Below are positions 43,501 through 54,163 of a stretch of 64,000 nt of DNA, in pieces. Position 1 is the stretch's first letter, and each line of letters begins with the position of its first letter. This DNA comes from Rhipidocladum racemiflorum (lineage: Eukaryota; Streptophyta; Magnoliopsida; Poales; Poaceae), in NCBI GenBank assembly GCA_036346355.1, contig CM070585.1:4045001-4109000 (forward strand). Direction: 5' to 3'. The notes under the pieces were generated by a model. The model was given only the letters and a program-made list of their open reading frames with translations. It had not been told where the DNA came from and ran no database searches. Both the position numbers and the translations under genes were made by a program.

Positions 43501-46500
43501 AAATTGCAGACTTGTTATCCTTCAAAGGAGATTCTTGTAACTGAAATTCTGTGTCAAATATTTCTTTGGAAAATTGATCAGACTGAGTAGAAGTATAGAA
43601 CAGTACTGTTCCTAGTGTTGACAACCAGAATCCCCTCTTCTGTTTTGGCTCATCTCCTGGATGAGTCTTCTCAACATCTTTTAAACCAAATTCACACAGC
43701 TTCATGCATCCAAATTCTTCGAGCAAAACGCTTGATGGTTTCAGATCACCATATATCATTCTTTGTAAATGCGGAAACTGACAAGTTTTAACAAGATCAT
43801 AAGCCGGATCATATACATAATTTTCAGGCATTTCTTCCAGAATCCTTGCAGCATATGTATACTCTTCCCCTTTACAATAGAACCAAACAAGTGTACTCCC
43901 AATTTGCGCATAGCCAGACATGATAGAAGTCCATATAATTCCGGGGTCCCATTGCACATAACGCTCAACTTCTAGTATTATTAACTTGCCATCGCAAAGA
44001 ATAGTCAGGTCATCATCTTTGTCTGAAAGACAAACTCGGCAAAGGCAAGATGGACAGTACCAGCATGGTTTGTTGCGCTGTGCATCCCTAGCGATCTGCT
44101 TAGACTTCAGGCACCTAATGTGATAAAACTTATATAGACAGTGCATGTGACCATATATCAAGAATCTTTTGCCATCCTCTTCAAGATTTCCACATATCTT
44201 GCATGGGTCACCAACATCAATATTTGACATATCCAGACCATCAATGGGCTCCACATGGGAAATCACAGTAGTTCTTGAGTTATCAACCGGTGTCCCTTTG
44301 CTGACCGTTTCTTCACATTCTGAATGCCTGTAAAACTCAAGTCCCTTGCATATGACACAATTTCCATGCAAAACATTAGGCTGGTAAGTGGCTAAGACCA
44401 TGCCACCCTCAACAATATGTTGATCAGAACAGAGCCTTGAGACTAATGGAGTTAATGCATCTCGTCCAACTGCTCTAGATGATGACCAGTTCGTCCCAGA
44501 TAAAGTGGCTACCAGATCATCAGATTCACCAATAGCAGACAAACTACGGCGGAAGGAAGATGAACCACCATTACTCTTCTCATCATTACCTATAACATTC
44601 ACACCAATTGGAGGCAGACACAGACTAGGGACTCTCCTCACATGGCTAGCGGATGAAGTTCTGTCACTTTTACCAGCTAGAACATCACAAGGTGCTTCTA
44701 ACTGCCCATGCTTTCCAGTCTGTACAGAAGAATCATCACACTTAACTAAATTTACCTCCTCGCTTCCAACCTCTTGGCAGCCAGTGATCTGAGCTACTGC
44801 TTGGACCGTTGCCTCCAGTTGTTTTGCAAGGACCTGCTGATCCAACGAGCTCTGTTCCACCATCTTCGCATTCATCTCCATTCGAGTCATCAAGTGTTGC
44901 TGGTTGGTGTCGAAGGAGTCCAACCGCGCAAGCAGTTGATCAAGCCTCTCTTTGATAAATGCCAATTTCTCCTCATCTGTCGACGGTGGATCCGGTGGGT
45001 GCTGCGACCATGGTAACACCGGAGTCGGCGAACACAACCCTCTCGTCATCCTGAGCGACGAAGATGGCGTTTGTTGAGACGGAGGCGACGTAGGGTTCGG
45101 GCAGCTTGAGCAGCGGTCGGGGTAGTCCGTGGTCTCCACGGCGCCGGTGAGGAGGGTGGCTGCTGCGCCGAAGAGGGACGCGGCGTTGTTGTCGGAGTCG
45201 GAGTTGATGTCGGGGAAGGACGGCTTCGGGTTGCCGCCGCCGGGCTTCGGCGACGCGGCCTTCGGGGCGGCGCGGTGGTCGGCGTCGGAGTCGTGGCGCC
45301 CGAGTCGGATCCGGTCGCCGACGTAGGACGCCACCGCGCGAGGCGGGGTGGAAGAGCGCTGCGATGCCATCACGGATGGCGCGGGTTGCAATGAGGTGAG
45401 CGTGGGCGCTGATGAGGACGAGGAGGGGTGTGGCGGTGCGGAGGAAAGACGGATGGACGGTTCCGAGGTGAAGCGCAAGGAGATGGCGACGCGGTCGAGG
45501 TGGGTGATCGGGGAAGATGCGGCTTCAACGGTGTTGCTTCTCCCGATCGGAACGACCGAGCTCTGATACCAATTTGTCATGTCCCTTGGCCGATCGGATG
45601 AACCGCGGCGTGAGATCGGTAGCAGAACATTGAACAAGAAGAACAGAACAACGTGAGGAAGAAGAAGAAGAAAAAGGAAATGAGGATAAGCAGAGTTTTC
45701 AATTCATTTTTCTGTCCCCTGTTACAATCGTACTACCCCTTTCTTTAATAGCACTTCTCTCTATCCCTTACACGTGGGCCTGGCCCAGACGTGACACGAA
45801 GTTGCAAGAGCAAAGGTTGAGAACTTGAGATGCGCAGGCAGCTGCCTCCCAATGAAGCACTGCTATCTGTTGTCTGCTGATAACTGAAAAGCGTGCTGTG
45901 GCACTAGCGAGCTGTTCTGAAACTTGGAAATTCATGCTACAACTTTACGATTTCTGCTAGATAACAAAAAAAATTCCCCATTTATGCTCATGAGAAAGTA
46001 GCATGATGTTCAATTGTGTTACCGATGCGACCCAGGGCACTCCGATTCATAATGGTATGAACTGTATCGATGCTGTTTTTTTCACCACAACAGTGCCATG
46101 CTGTCGAAGGCAAGGTTCACGAATCGGGCTAGTTATCTAGCAACACTCCGGTTCCTTTTCGATTTTTTTTTTTCATGAAGCAAGATGCTTAACTCACCAA
46201 TATCCCGCACCAGCCGCATGCTCTTCACCCTCCCGTACCTGCTCATCGCCTGCTCGACACAGAGAAAATCAACAAGAAGCAACCACTCCCCATCATCAGA
46301 CAAGGGACAACAAACCCAACACACAAGCACGAGAGAGAGAGAGAGAGAGAGAGAGACCTTCCGGAGCGTCTCGTCGTCCGTATGGCGCGAGAGGCGCCCG
46401 ACGAACAGCGTGCAGTAGGGATCGCCGGTAGCCTTCGGGTCCCCAAACGGGTCATCTAGAAACGAAAAGGGAAACAAAACCCCAAGTGAGGGAGATCCGT

Positions 46501-46741
46501 GGCTGGCTGATGCGCAAACGAGAGGGCAAAATACAAGCGGGGAGAGGAGGGAAAGGAGGAGGGGGTGGCATGGCAGAGAAGAAGGGCACGCACAGAGGCC
46601 GGCGCCGGAGCAGAGGAGGGCGCGGAGGACGGCGTTGTCGTGGGGGGCGACGTCCGTGCCGTCGATGCTGCCCGCCTGGATCGGGTGGTACTTCTCCGAG
46701 TAGAACACCGCGCTCATGCTCCCGCCGCCTCCGCCGCTCAT
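40596..46741 (-). CDS. SNRNP35: U11/U12 small nuclear ribonucleoprotein 35 kDa protein (U11/U12-35K)
   Basis: Eight exons join in frame: 46741-46594, 46455-46358, 46249-46198, 42489-42419, 42311-42221, 42148-42073, 41953-41875 and 41087-40596 (stop TGA), giving 368 aa. The protein is a U11/U12 di-snRNP component of the minor (U12-type) spliceosome and the counterpart of U1-70K. A Gly/Ser N-terminus and YHPIQAGSIDGTDVAPHDNA lead to one RNA recognition motif (about 64-142) with RNP2 LFVGRL (66-71) and RNP1 RGYAFVEY (105-112), then MPGWIPRRLGGGLGG, FGGRERPFRAPLRPIPYDEL and IPPPPVGRYMTRFQVPPPPR, and a 163-residue Arg/Ser/His/Asp-rich tail encoded by the last exon. Intron 3 (42490-46197) is 3.7 kb because it holds a gene-capturing LTR retroelement. 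Intron 2's donor abuts a (GA)n microsatellite. Confidence 0.95.
41139..41323. mobile_element. MITE, family A copy 2, in intron 7 of U11/U12-35K
   Basis: The ends TTTTACGGTGCA and TGTACTGTAAAA are inverted repeats; the body matches 13-170 block by block. It is 185 bp and non-coding. Confidence 0.6.
42748..43407 (-). pseudogene. Continuation: kinase armadillo piece fused to a CDC48 AAA+ fragment
   Basis: Just beyond the stop at 43385, another frame continues the kinase's C-terminal repeats (DWTSRVASQDVIGHLCYIYK, LARFSSSCIHW), passes through an unassigned linker (about 43205-43090), and enters a fragment of the D2 AAA+ domain of CDC48/p97 (HPEKFERSGMSPSKGVLLYG, Walker A GPPGCGKT, AKAIANECQANFISVKGPDL, MWFGVSEANE). 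It then meets the retroelement's own terminal sequence before the LTR. The Walker B and the rest of the AAA+ module are absent. The frame change near 43390-43405 separates it from the upstream chimera. Confidence 0.75.
43385..45370 (-). CDS. Chimeric ORF inside the retroelement: gag-like, PHD finger and kinase pieces (661 aa)
   Basis: From ATG 45370 one frame runs 661 codons to a stop at 43385. The first 190 residues are gag-like (low-complexity Ser/Pro, then a coiled coil around ERLDQLLARLDSFDTNQQHL). Next comes a piece of a plant PHD-finger protein (DPCKICGNLEEDGKRF, CLYKFYHIRCLKSKQIA, CWYCPSCLCRVCLSDKDDD) that stops in the second PHD; a usual Cys in the first reads Tyr (LIYGH). Then a kinase piece resembling RUNKEL/TIO-type kinases (DPAYDLVKTCQFPHLQ, YGDLKPSSVLL, GCMKLCEFGLKDVEKTHPGD) with catalytic-loop His-Arg, Asn and DFG Asp all changed, and part of its armadillo-like region (ESPLKDNKSAIYW, CKGEDELAQLYTSRTIDNIC). 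The kinase cannot be active as read. Whether the ORF is translated is unknown. Confidence 0.75.
   Translation of the reverse strand: MASQRSSTPPRAVASYVGDRIRLGRHDSDADHRAAPKAASPKPGGGNPKPSFPDINSDSDNNAASLFGAAATLLTGAVETTDYPDRCSSCPNPTSPPSQQTPSSSLRMTRGLCSPTPVLPWSQHPPDPPSTDEEKLAFIKERLDQLLARLDSFDTNQQHLMTRMEMNAKMVEQSSLDQQVLAKQLEATVQAVAQITGCQEVGSEEVNLVKCDDSSVQTGKHGQLEAPCDVLAGKSDRTSSASHVRRVPSLCLPPIGVNVIGNDEKSNGGSSSFRRSLSAIGESDDLVATLSGTNWSSSRAVGRDALTPLVSRLCSDQHIVEGGMVLATYQPNVLHGNCVICKGLEFYRHSECEETVSKGTPVDNSRTTVISHVEPIDGLDMSNIDVGDPCKICGNLEEDGKRFLIYGHMHCLYKFYHIRCLKSKQIARDAQRNKPCWYCPSCLCRVCLSDKDDDLTILCDGKLIILEVERYVQWDPGIIWTSIMSGYAQIGSTLVWFYCKGEEYTYAARILEEMPENYVYDPAYDLVKTCQFPHLQRMIYGDLKPSSVLLEEFGCMKLCEFGLKDVEKTHPGDEPKQKRGFWLSTLGTVLFYTSTQSDQFSKEIFDTEFQLQESPLKDNKSAIYWQTPSAVIELVSSILCKGEDELAQLYTSRTIDNICRL
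46331..46356. repeat. (GA)n microsatellite at the donor of U11/U12-35K exon 2
   Basis: About 13 GA units on the plus strand run to position 46356. On the coding strand the donor after exon 2 reads AAG|GTCTCTCTCT, so the repeat supplies the splice-site bases from +2 onward. Confidence 0.85.
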
Positions 46742-46905
46742 CTCGGCTCCGCTGCCGGCTGCCCACCGGCTTTGCCTCTCGCGGCTTTTTCCTTCTGATA
46801 AGAGAGCCGCCGCCGCCAGTGAAAAACAGGTGCCGCGGCGGCTGCTCAGGGAGGCGCGGAGAAGAATAGGAGATGGATGGGCGCGCAGGCTGGTTGGCTC
46901 GGTCG
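46742..46905 (-). promoter_or_regulatory. Upstream region of U11/U12-35K
   Basis: GC-rich sequence directly 5' of the ATG at 46741, probably leader and core promoter. No TATA box is evident. It is bounded by a MITE from 46911. Confidence 0.35.
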
Positions 46906-46910
46906 TTCTG

Positions 46911-47180
46911 AGAGCACGTACAATAATATGTTTTTAAAGTATTAGCTCACTTAAAAATAGCACTAAAAATAATATCTATAATAGCTTGTTCCTAAAGTTA
47001 TTCATCTAATTATTTATATATTTTTTTCATACTCTATCATTTTTTACATTGATTTACGTGATCAAGTTGTCTTTTTCATAATAGATAGTATATTCTTTTT
47101 CCTTACCTCCTCTGCATAGGATTTATTTAATATTATAGTGCTAAAAAATAGCTAAAATGATACTTTTGAAGATGCTCTTA
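46911..47180. mobile_element. MITE with GAGAGCACGTACAA ends
   Basis: The left end GAGAGCACGTACAATAATA is roughly complementary to the right end TTTTGAAGATGCTCTTAAG. The AT-rich body (about 270 bp) is non-coding. It resembles hAT-type MITEs with a GAGCA terminus. Confidence 0.5.
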
Positions 47181-48307
47181 AGGGTGCGGTCATAGTATGG
47201 TGGGGACCTAGTCTGCGCGGAGTGGTGGAGAATGATGGGTGGTACGAACAAACTTGCAAATCTAGTTCTATTCCCAACCACAGAAGTGGCGACATACAAC
47301 ACGTATCACCTGTCGCGTTCCTGTACCGCGGCACCCCATCAATGCCACTATCGCACGATCCGAGCTCGGTAGCACATTTGCCACAGGCCAATGACTCTAA
47401 GCATCCACACCAAGGCAGGCTAGCTGGTTTAATTAAGTAAAGTTATTAATTAATTAAAAGCGATTAACTAAGTGATTAATTAGTTAATTTGATTGGCACA
47501 TTCTTGTTAAGGAAGGAGAGCTCAACACAAACCTACCGTGGCCCCACCACACAGCAGGCCAGTGGCCCCACCCTGCAGCTCTGTCACCGTATTACCGTGG
47601 TACAAGAGCACGCATGTGATGCATCTTTTGTGGTGAGGAAGAGGATATTTTCACAAATTTATTCGAAAAGAAGTTAAATTTGAAAAAAAAAAACATGTGC
47701 AGGAAAAAGAAAAACGAAAGCTTCGGTGGCCAGACAATTAGCAGTATCCAAGTTTCGAGTGGCCAATAGCAGTATACAGAAGCTCGTGGTACGCACCAAG
47801 TTTCTGGACATATAATTCGGACGGCCAAACAGATAATCGAATGAACAGGCATGCGAACAATATCACTCACACATAGGCAAGCACACACTAGGCTTCACGA
47901 TCAACAGATTATACAATTGACGGGGTCAGCTCAGAACTAGACAAGGGCAAACCCATAAACATCAAGCCATGAACAATTATAGTTTTTCCCATGTTAAAGT
48001 ATAGCCCAAAATACGATTATTGGTGATCACGACCGCTGGCCAGCCAAACACATCTCGCCCGGCCAACGAAGGCAGCACAGCAACAAGCTAAGCACACAAC
48101 GACGAGGGGAGCCTCCTGTTATAGCATCCTCTGTAATGATCAAGAATTCCAAGACATGCATTAGTTGACATTCCACAATACCATTACTTATGGTACACTA
48201 ACCAATTGGTAAGCACAAAGTAGCACTGAGTAAGTCCATTACTTTAAAACGCCGCACGCACCGATGAGGAAATGTTATCTCTTTACATCCATGTTGAACT
48301 GAGTAAG
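47181..48307. other. Intergenic between U11/U12-35K and the PTI1-like kinase
   Basis: Contains a TTAATTAA-rich patch (about 47430-47485). No supported gene is seen. The 3' end of the kinase gene at 48308 and its probable 3' UTR lie at the right edge. Confidence 0.35.
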
Positions 48308-51300
48308 TCAGGAATCTGAAGCCGTTGTGTTAGGAGCAGCAGCTGGTGGCGGTGGCGGTTGCGGTTTATGTTGAAGAAGCGGAGAGAGTGCCTTGACGAC
48401 AATGCTCATGCTGGGTCTAAAATCAGACTCGTATTGCACACAGAGTGCTGCCAGCGCTGCGAGCTGCAATACACAGAAGGTAACCATTGAGTTCAAATTT
48501 GGTTTAAGCAACAACTTAGCTGCTCATAGTGACCAAACGAGAGAATGAGAGAGATCACAGAAGGGAGAGAAGGAAAGAGGCATACCTTGGCAACACCTTT
48601 TGGGGGATACTCGCCCTTCAATCTTGGGTCAACACATTGTTTCACTGCATCCTCAGTCAAACGAGGTGTTGCCTGTGTTCAAAGAAAGTAGCAAGAACTA
48701 ATCAGTTCTGAAATACGCAGAGCAATTTGTACATACCTTAGAATGGTGTTACATAGAACAATAGTACCGAGCACAAAGTGCACTAAGAGGACAAAGATAG
48801 GAACATCGAATTGTGGTTTAAATTCTGCTTATTTTCCCAAAGTTTGTTTTCTTACGTTCATGTGCAAGTCTAGTCTGGGACTCTTTGAAGTACCATTCAA
48901 AACCATGAGTCCATCAGAGTTCTATGCCCCAACATTTTGTTGTTAACTCACCCGTTTTCCTCATTTCATATAGAACAATCTTATCACTAAGATGTAGTTG
49001 TCAAACAGCTCTTATGCTGAATACTGTAGTAAGATTGTTAGGAACCAAATGCTTACCCATGTAACTAGACTCTGCTGACCTCGAGGCATTGTATGATCTA
49101 CCGGTTTCCTTCCTGTTAGAAGCTCTAAAAGAACAACTCCGAAGCTATATACATCACTTTTCTGAGTTAGCTGGCCAGTCATGGCATACCTGCATTGTCA
49201 ATAAAGGGTAGGTAATTCTTAAATGAAGCAAGAACAAATATACAGGAATTAATAAATCTGGTGCAATAGTTGATCCGCATATGCAAAAAAGAAAAAGAAA
49301 AAGAAAACACAGTTAAGGGGAGCTTCAGTTATTCATTCAACTATAGGTCTTGTTTCAGAAATGACAGTCTGGTTTAGCTACACTGACAGTTGCCTGGATA
49401 ATACTATTAGTCTGTCAATAATATCTAATATTAATGGCAGTAAACAGGTCATCTTTTAACAATAATCAGGGTGTAATATCTTTATAGCAGAAAGGATAAT
49501 TTAATATTTTGCTTGGAACAACTAACCTAGAAATACAATATAATGTTAAAGTATTTGAGTTGAGTAATTACTCAGGAGCATGATAGCCGAAGGTTCCGAG
49601 GACACGGGTGGAATGCAAACGAGCAGCCATATCAGGAGATTGATTTGAAAGATTAAAATCTGCAATTTTCGCTTTATAGTCCTCAAATAGAAGAACATTG
49701 CTCGACCGTATGTCCCGATGGACTATAGAAGGTTGAACCTTCTCATGAAGATATTCTAGCCCTTTAGCAGCATCTATGGCAATCTTGACCCGCTGCATCC
49801 AGTCAAGTGCTGGGCCAGGCTGTGCACCAGGGACACCTTTTCTTCCTTGTGTATGACAAAAAAAAGGAGGAAGCAATCAAAATGGATCAGAGCACTGTTA
49901 CATATGAATTGTTTCGATCATGAGGTGCTAATAGATAAACAGGCAAATAGCTTAAAACCTTGAATGCAGTAATATTAGAGGGCCTGTATGCATTTATTGA
50001 GATACATAACAAATCGCGCATACCATGCAAAATATCATGTAGAGAACCCATTGTAGCAAATTCATAGGCCACCAGACGTTGATACCCTTCCACACAGTAC
50101 CCAAGCATTTCCACAAAATTTTCATGTTTTAATCTCGACACAACAGAGACCTATGGCCAAAGGAGGAAAAATAAGGTTAAAGTTAACATGGATAGATATC
50201 AAAGAGTAAAATCTATGAAAACGCATAAAAGCTGCATATTACTATGCAACTATACCTGTGTCAAAAATTCATTATCGGGCTCAGGGTCTGCTGTAGTATC
50301 AAGCTTTTTAACAGCAATATGTTTTCCGCTGTCTAGAATAGCACAATACACTCTTCCATATGATCCTTCACCAATCAAAGCCTTTGACCCAAAATTGCCG
50401 GTCTTTTCTTTCAATTCATCAAATGACAACTCCGGTACTTCAATGGGAGGAGGTGCTTTTGTTGGATCACTTTTGGAAGCAAAACCATTTCCTGGTAACA
50501 ATGTGTTGACAAATAACTTCAAGCCCCAGCAGCAAAAGCACAACAGGCAAATAAAGATGAAGGGGCAGCTAGGAAGCAATCAGGGATGTATGGAACAATC
50601 TCCTTTTTTAATAAATATTCTTTTAGCATTGGGAAAAACAAAATATACCTACCTGTAATGAAGTTTGACAACTGTTAAGGTAAAAAAATCTGAAAAGCTG
50701 CTGACAAGTGACAACTATGCTGAAAATGCACCACCTTGTAGTAAAACACCCTTGTATAAACTAAATTTACTTTTGTTTGCGTCAAAGAGAATGGTTAGAC
50801 CTTCTTATCAAAGTTTTTATTTATTTGTAACATTAAGATCCTAAATCCATTTTGGTGCTCATGCTTAACTTGTTCTACGACAAAAGGTCATGACTCATGA
50901 ACACAAGCTAGGTGAGATGCTACAAATTTTTGTACATCAATTTTGTCATGCTAGAGAAGGATATATTGTTGAGGGGACACTAGTATCTCCTGTTTCATAC
51001 ATCCTGATGCCTGCCCCATAACCAATGAAAATATTGTTGACATGGCAGAAAAATATCAACATTTTGATATAAAACTACTGAAAATGGGCAATATGATTCC
51101 GAAGGACACAAAAAGGCTACATTTAAAGGTGGCGACTAAAGTCAGGTTTCCACATGAGTTTCACACCCATATCTGAGCAGCATTATAATTTGAGATTTGA
51201 GAACATAGGCCTCAAAACAATAAATTTGAAGATTAGCTGCTTAAAGTTTAAACATGAGACAACAAAAAAAAGGCACTCAATAAGAAGAAGGATACCTTCT

Positions 51301-51383
51301 TTCTCATCTGGGCTTGCAGGAAATTCATTTTCATGTTCACGGTATGGTGCGTGAAACTGAGTGCAGCAAAACCAACGGCGCAT
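48308..51383 (-). CDS. PTI1: PTI1-like receptor-like cytoplasmic kinase
   Basis: Seven coding exons join in frame: 51383-51296, 50491-50256, 50150-50024, 49845-49572, 49189-49057, 48672-48586 and 48463-48308 (stop TGA), giving 366 aa. PTI1-like kinases are Ser/Thr kinases acting at the plasma membrane downstream of AGC kinases such as OXI1 in oxidative-stress and defence signalling. The N-terminus MRRWFCCTQ has the adjacent cysteines typical of S-acylated members. Kinase features: glycine loop GEGSYGRVY (70-78), ATP lysine in VKKL (91), HRD (193-195) with downstream N200, and DFN (213-215) in place of DFG, which is normal for this family. [20 protein letters not shown] is the activation/P+1 segment; GRKPVDHTMPRGQQSLVTWA follows. 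The tail ends in a Pro-rich stretch. No disabling change is seen. Confidence 0.95.
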
Positions 51384-52600
51384 AATGCTCTTTTCCTTTT
51401 ACTTCTTCCTGCCTCTATGCCTTCAGTTTCAGTTCCTAAGATAAGGGGCGAAATACAAGTAAATTTGGCATCAATATGAAATGTTAACTAAGAGTATTGG
51501 TACTTCAATAAGAACAGCCGTAGCCAGCATGGAAATGTTCAAATGAAAAAAAAAACTATTACAGAAGAATATAGGCATGGATCATGGGCAAATATTACAT
51601 ATGCACTGACTGGGAAAAGAAAACTAGATTTGCATCCACTTCTGCTAACCACCCATGCAAGTGGACTATCATTGTCGTGCTCTACATTTCTCTTCTTTTC
51701 TGGATTTCCGATGTTTATTGCGTGACAAGCTGCAACCTTTATATGTCTATGTCCTAATCACTAACAACTTTAGCCCTACATTTTTTTGTTTCAGTTCACG
51801 CGCAGTGCGCAGGGATGCTTAACTAAGATGAACTAGACATCCCCATCTACAATTGCATGTAGGGTTAGGCCACACTCATCCATCACATTGCTTGCATTGT
51901 CCTTTTCAATCCTGCCATTACCTAACGAAATCTTAATTACCATAACCAGCACCTAAAGCAGAAAATGGAGGCAGAGAGGCCTCCCGGAATCACAACGGCC
52001 TCGGCATCCACATCGGCACCAAGCTCTACATGCAAGTACAAAGCAGCACAAGCCAACCTAGACCGCCGCAGACCAGGCTAAAGCAACGAGACGCAAATTA
52101 CGACGCCTCCCCGGCGCAAGCAGCAGCACCTCGAGACGCCAGCTCCATCGCGCAAGCAGCAGCACCTCGAGACGCCAGCTCCATCGCGCAAGCCCCCAAT
52201 TCCAATTCAATTCAGGTCAAAATCGAGCGCCCCCTCCTCAAATTCCCAGCCTCAGCAAACGCAGTCGCGGCCACCGACCGACCGACCAATCCCACACCAC
52301 ACCGAGATCAGCACGGCACCCCCGCATCGAAAACCTACCGAGGCACGCAGCCCAAGGTCTTCGCAATCGGCCCTCACATATCACATTCCACAAACGAGCC
52401 CTCCGCGTGAAATGAAAGGGGGGCCACGAGCGTCACCTGAGAGACGACGAGACGGCCGCTTCGATCTGCAGCCGGAACGGGCGGGCTGCGGCGGCGAGGA
52501 GAGGCGGAAGCGGTGCCGGTGCGGGCGACGAGGAAAACGAATGATTCCGTTTCGTGGGGGGTTTATTTCGTTGGCGTGGTGTTGTGGGCAGGAGACGAGG
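51384..52600 (-). promoter_or_regulatory. 5' UTR, leader intron and upstream region of the PTI1-like gene
   Basis: An acceptor (CTTAG, exon from 51435) precedes the ATG exon, and a matching donor (CTCTCAG|GTGACG) ends a GC-rich leader exon at 52437, giving a leader intron of about 1 kb (51436-52436). The leader exon extends toward about 52600. The intron carries a 36-bp tandem duplication (GCGCAAGCAGCAGCACCTCG..., about 52113-52190). The plus-strand ORF through it (52030-52410) is not supported. Confidence 0.5.
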
Positions 52601-53146
52601 CGAGAGGCAGCAGCCGCCCGCCTTTACCTCACTTTTAATTAGTACCACTACCTTAAACTGCCTTACTTTAGCTTAATTTCTTAATATGTATAGAAGATAT
52701 ACATGTATAAAAAATGTATACGTATATATTTTTATGATGTGTCAGTATAATATAAATATGTTATATACGTCTGATTTGTACCTAAAAAAAGTCTGCTATC
52801 ATGTACCACTTGTTTCTTGTTGCTATGACGGCATCTTTCGGTGTTATTTTTACTGGAGTTTTGAGCTTTGGATTTGTGTGGGAAGATTTAGGCTGCTCTA
52901 GACTTTATCATTGATATGTTTAGTTCTTTTTCTTTTTCTTTTTTTTTTTGAAAATTGACTTGTTTAGTTAACAAGGTATTTTAGTTGGGTATAACATATG
53001 TTGCACCGCAAAAAGTGTGTGTTGGCTACACATCCTATTTGTTGCACTCGTGCAGTCATGCTATCATTTTTGGTTTGAGCATCATATCATGCAGCATAAA
53101 AAATCTCAGAAATTGAACATTTACTTCTTGATTTGCTCTAACTATG
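52601..53146. other. Intergenic, AT-rich
   Basis: No gene or defined repeat seen apart from a TTTTTC-rich tract near 52925. Confidence 0.3.
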
Positions 53147-53148
53147 TA

Positions 53149-53383
53149 CTCCCCCGTGTAGATTTATAAAGCGTATAATATAAGATATATTCCGTATTCC
53201 ACTATAAAATTAATGTGATGTTCCTTCTATATTGCTAATAAATAACATCTTTATTTTATATTCTCTACATACATGTATAGTGCTTAGTAATAACAATTAT
53301 AAGTAGTATAGTCATTTTTAATGTCTTCTTAGCCTAGCTATGTACTAAGAAGAAATATGTCTTATAAACTTGTACGGAGAGAG
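53149..53383. mobile_element. Stowaway-type MITE (Tc1/mariner)
   Basis: The ends CTCCCCCGTGTAGATTTATAA and, in reverse complement, CTCTCTCCGTACAAGTTTATAA are inverted repeats of Stowaway type. TA dinucleotides flank both sides (53147-53148, 53384-53385). It is 235 bp, AT-rich and non-coding. Confidence 0.85.
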
Positions 53384-53938
53384 TATGGAATTTTTAATTC
53401 AAACTTCACCCCAATTAGAATAGATTCAGCTCTCGCCTGGACTGATCAGATCAACTTTGGCAGCAGCAAAGAGGGTTGCCATGGCGAGAGTTCATCTGTA
53501 GACATAGGTGGAGGCCCCGGTGGGGCTGGGTGGGGCTGAAGCCCACCCGGCAGCCCAGTGCAAAGATTTATCGGAGCCTATGGCCCATACGCATACGGCC
53601 ATACCGCGTACTCGTGTAGAGGTCAAGTAATTGAAAGATTTATTACCGTTGAGCAAAATTCCTTGCTGTCTTTTCATCATGCAAGATCCCAACAATTCAA
53701 GGCTGATCGATCTCATGCCTCTTTGCTAGAAACGTCCCGCTGGAGATGCCCATCTGATCTGATCTGCAAGGCTGCACCTTTATTCCAAGAAGATTACTAG
53801 ATGTTGAGTATACTATTCCCTTTGCTTGCAAAAGGTTGGGTTGCGACCTCACCGTACAAATGCATGCCTCCAAGCAACTTGGTATCCGTACGCGTGCAAG
53901 GTAGTCACGTGGATGTCAAATAGTTTTTGTGCGGAAAC

Positions 53939-54163
53939 AAATTCTATGTAAGGTGCTGCATTCCGCGGTCTGTGCAACACCGCGCGGATCGCGTCCCACT
54001 GCTTTAATCTCCATGCAAATCCATCAATTTTCAAGCACTTTAATGCATTTTAATCTTTATCACTTAATTGTTTTTTGTATGAAGATTAAAGCAGCGGGAC
54101 ACGTGGCGCCAATCCGCACGGTGATGCACAGGCCGCGGTATGCAGCACTGTTGCATAGAATTT
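53939..54163. mobile_element. Fold-back MITE with arms of about 85 nt
   Basis: AAATTCTATGTAAGGTGCTG ... CCACTGCTTTAATCTCCAT on the left is matched in reverse complement by ATGAAGATTAAAGCAGCGGG ... TGTTGCATAGAATTT on the right. The arms carry CCGCGG and GTGCGGAT/CGCGCGGAT blocks. The AT-rich loop spans about 54020-54080. Confidence 0.7.

Larger units (their letters stand above)
42526..45796 (-). mobile_element. LTR retroelement carrying fragments of several host genes
   Basis: Two 222-bp LTRs (42526-42747 and 45575-45796; TGTCA...TGACA) differ at only four positions. A perfect 5-bp target duplication CGAAG (42521-42525 and 45797-45801) flanks the element. On the minus strand the primer site TGGTATCAGAGCTC follows the LTR at 45575 after three bases, and a purine-rich CATGGGGGCGG precedes the other LTR, so transcription runs from 45796 to 42526. 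The interior has a gag-like N-terminus but no protease, RT or integrase; it is filled with intronless pieces of host genes. It lies in intron 3 of U11/U12-35K in the same orientation as the gene. It must rely on an autonomous partner for movement. Confidence 0.92.

Noticed and set aside
45575..45637. An ATG in the LTR as start of the chimeric ORF
   Set aside because: It lies upstream of the primer site within the LTR; the ATG at 45370 is the more likely gag-type start.
52030..52410. 126-codon plus ORF with Ala/Gln/Ser repeats
   Set aside because: It lies in the PTI1-like leader intron, and the repeats come from a 36-bp tandem duplication.
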